The position numbers were made by a program, and so were the translations under genes. From NCBI GenBank assembly GCA_016292295.1, contig JADNEJ010000106.1, forward strand, positions 1 to 6,214: a stretch of DNA of 6,214 nt, in the 5' to 3' direction. This document shows, one piece after another, positions 5,164 to 6,214 of the stretch (positions are counted from its first letter, which is position 1; every line of letters starts with the position of its first letter). The stretch comes from Candidatus Thiodictyon intracellulare. Lineage in GTDB: Bacteria > Pseudomonadota > Gammaproteobacteria > Chromatiales > Chromatiaceae. Below the pieces are notes generated by a model. That model was not told where the DNA came from. It was given only the letters and a program-made list of their open reading frames with translations, and did no database searches.

Positions 5164-6214
5164 ATGGTGAAGCACCGCGCACGTCTGGAGCGGGCAGAAA
5201 AGCTCAGCGTGGCGTCGGTCCAGTTGGCACGGGGACAACCGTTGCGCCGCCAGGTGGCGACGCGCAGTACGCTGCGCGGCGCCGCCGTTGGCGGAGCTGC
5301 CGGTGGAGGTGGCGGCGTGCCTGGCGACCCCGGCGGGGGTACGCTTGCTTCATCAGTTGGTGGTGGTGATGGGCCTTGATCATAATTCTGCCCACCTTGT
5401 TCAGTCACGGCGTCTCCGCTCCCTTGCAGAACATGGTCTTGCGCGCGCAAACCCACATGAGCCGGCCAGCCTTGGGCGGATTTGTGATCAAGGCCGTGGT
5501 GATACATCTGACCATCACCCTGCGGGCCGGCGCCGGCGTGCGGTTGGTATGTGAGTTCCTAGAATTGAGCGGCCTGTCGGCGGTCGACGGGGCCTCCTAC
5601 GGCCGCCAGTATGCGGTGACGGTGCAGGTGCAGGAGGCGGTGGCCAAACAGGCGCAGAAGCAGCGGGTCCTCCTCGCTGTTGGCATGCCGCCGCGGGAGT
5701 TGGCGGTCTGTGAGGATGAGGCCTTTCACCCCGACGTCTGCCTGGTCACCATTGAGCCGGTGTCGAATTTCATTCTGGTGGAACAGTACGCGCCCGATCG
5801 TACGTGATCCAAGGCACCAGTGACGAAGCCAAGGCGTTGCGGCACCACCAGTAGCAAGACCTCGGCGCCCAGCATGCCTCAGATCTCTTTCATGGTCCGC
5901 ATGAAGTGTCCGAGGGGACCAGTCTGCACCTGGATCGGCAGGTCAGACAGGCCAATGCGGCGGTGGTGGCCGTCCAGATGCTGGTGGACGCGGCGCGCGC
6001 CACGCAACGGGCGTATGACGCGCAGGTCGCCCATCCGCGCGGCCGACCACCAACCTTCGCGGCCCGGATCGACGCCGCCCTGACCGAATGGGTCGCGGCC
6101 GAAGCCGAACAGACCCTGGCACGACAGGCGCAGGCTGGTGGCTGGTGAGCAGATCCGTAAACTGGGCATCCTGTATCACCCCTATGATCTGGAGCGTGGC
6201 CACGTACCGTCCGT
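5164..6214 (+). pseudogene. DUF6399-type transposase-like gene, multiply frameshifted
   Basis: I recognise from memory the blocks of a multicopy transposase-like family carrying DUF6399, found in Chromatiaceae and related bacteria. Fragments in order: a charged helical start MVKHRARLERAEKL (from 5164); after a +1 shift near 5279, ELPVEVAACLATPAGVRLLH (to about 5374); after a +1 shift near 5374-5375, GVRLVCEFLEL, ASYGRQYAV, ELAVCEDEAFHPDVCLVTIE and SNFILVEQYAPDR (to 5800). Next comes a frame change with probable deletion, then VIQGTSDEAKALRHH (from 5804), a TAG stop (5852-5854), GAQHASDLFH, RGRPPTFAARIDAALTEW, and a 7-bp duplication (6134-6147) shifting to EQIRKLGILYHPYDLERG at the window edge. 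Acidic residues in CEDEAFH and GTSDEA could belong to a DDE-like centre (inference). It lies beside an AT-rich junction next to the truncated oxygenase gene. The true start and end are unknown. It is certainly non-functional as read. Confidence 0.7.
6134..6147 (+). repeat. 7-bp tandem duplication (frameshift lesion)
   Basis: GCTGGTG is repeated head to tail at 6134-6140 and 6141-6147. Removing one copy joins AEAEQTLARQAQ to AGEQIRKLGILYHPYDLERG in a single frame. With both copies present the frame ends at TGA 6146-6148. A duplication produced by replication slippage is the natural explanation. Confidence 0.72.

Noticed and set aside
5115..5369. 84-codon frame rich in Arg/Trp and Gly
   Set aside because: It is an alternative frame of the transposase-like remnant; the AELPVEVAACLATPAGVRLL frame carries the protein-like signal.

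Overview
The window is GC-rich and Gram-negative in character. Gene content suggests a gammaproteobacterium, possibly a purple sulfur bacterium (Chromatiaceae). The reasons are a long pyruvate,phosphate dikinase, a DUF2452-type protein, an SM-20-like 2-oxoglutarate/Fe(II) oxygenase, a DUF6399-type transposase-like gene and GGCTTCAGCC-core palindromes. This taxonomic guess rests on remembered protein resemblance and was not tested by a search.

Layout: (1) Positions 1-600 hold no convincing gene, but contain two imperfect palindromes and other intergenic repeat-like sequence. (2) Positions 600-691 hold two hairpins just downstream of ppdK on the minus strand. The distal one looks like an intrinsic terminator. 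(3) Positions 701-3478 (minus) are an intact ppdK, the only clearly functional gene in the window. (4) Positions 3479-3723 are the ppdK leader, with a 10-bp direct repeat and a small palindromic repeat. (5) Positions 3724-4243 (minus) are a DUF2452-family gene broken by one extra base. Removing that base restores a full 172-residue protein. (6) Positions 4380-4429 are a strong REP-like double palindrome sharing its core with the palindrome near 3654. (7) Positions 4457-4966 (plus) are a decayed SM-20-like 2OG-Fe(II) oxygenase with two frame-compensating insertions, a masked stop codon and a missing C-terminus. (8) Positions 4958-5110 are an abruptly AT-rich junction carrying a 10-bp inverted repeat with a nested hairpin. 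(9) Position 5164 to the window end (plus) is a heavily decayed DUF6399/transposase-like gene spread over several frames and cut by the window edge.

PpdK interconverts pyruvate and phosphoenolpyruvate. It lies downstream of the broken DUF2452 gene on the same strand, about 245 bp away, so it probably has its own promoter. The right half reads as a graveyard: a mobile-element-like gene seems to have landed in or beside the oxygenase gene, and both have since decayed. Most visible lesions are small insertions that look like local duplications (+1, +2, +7 bp). I found no CRISPR array, tRNA or rRNA. I see no convincing new multi-gene system. The most unusual parts are the AT-rich structured junction, the shared palindromes around the DUF2452 gene, and the repairable frameshifts.
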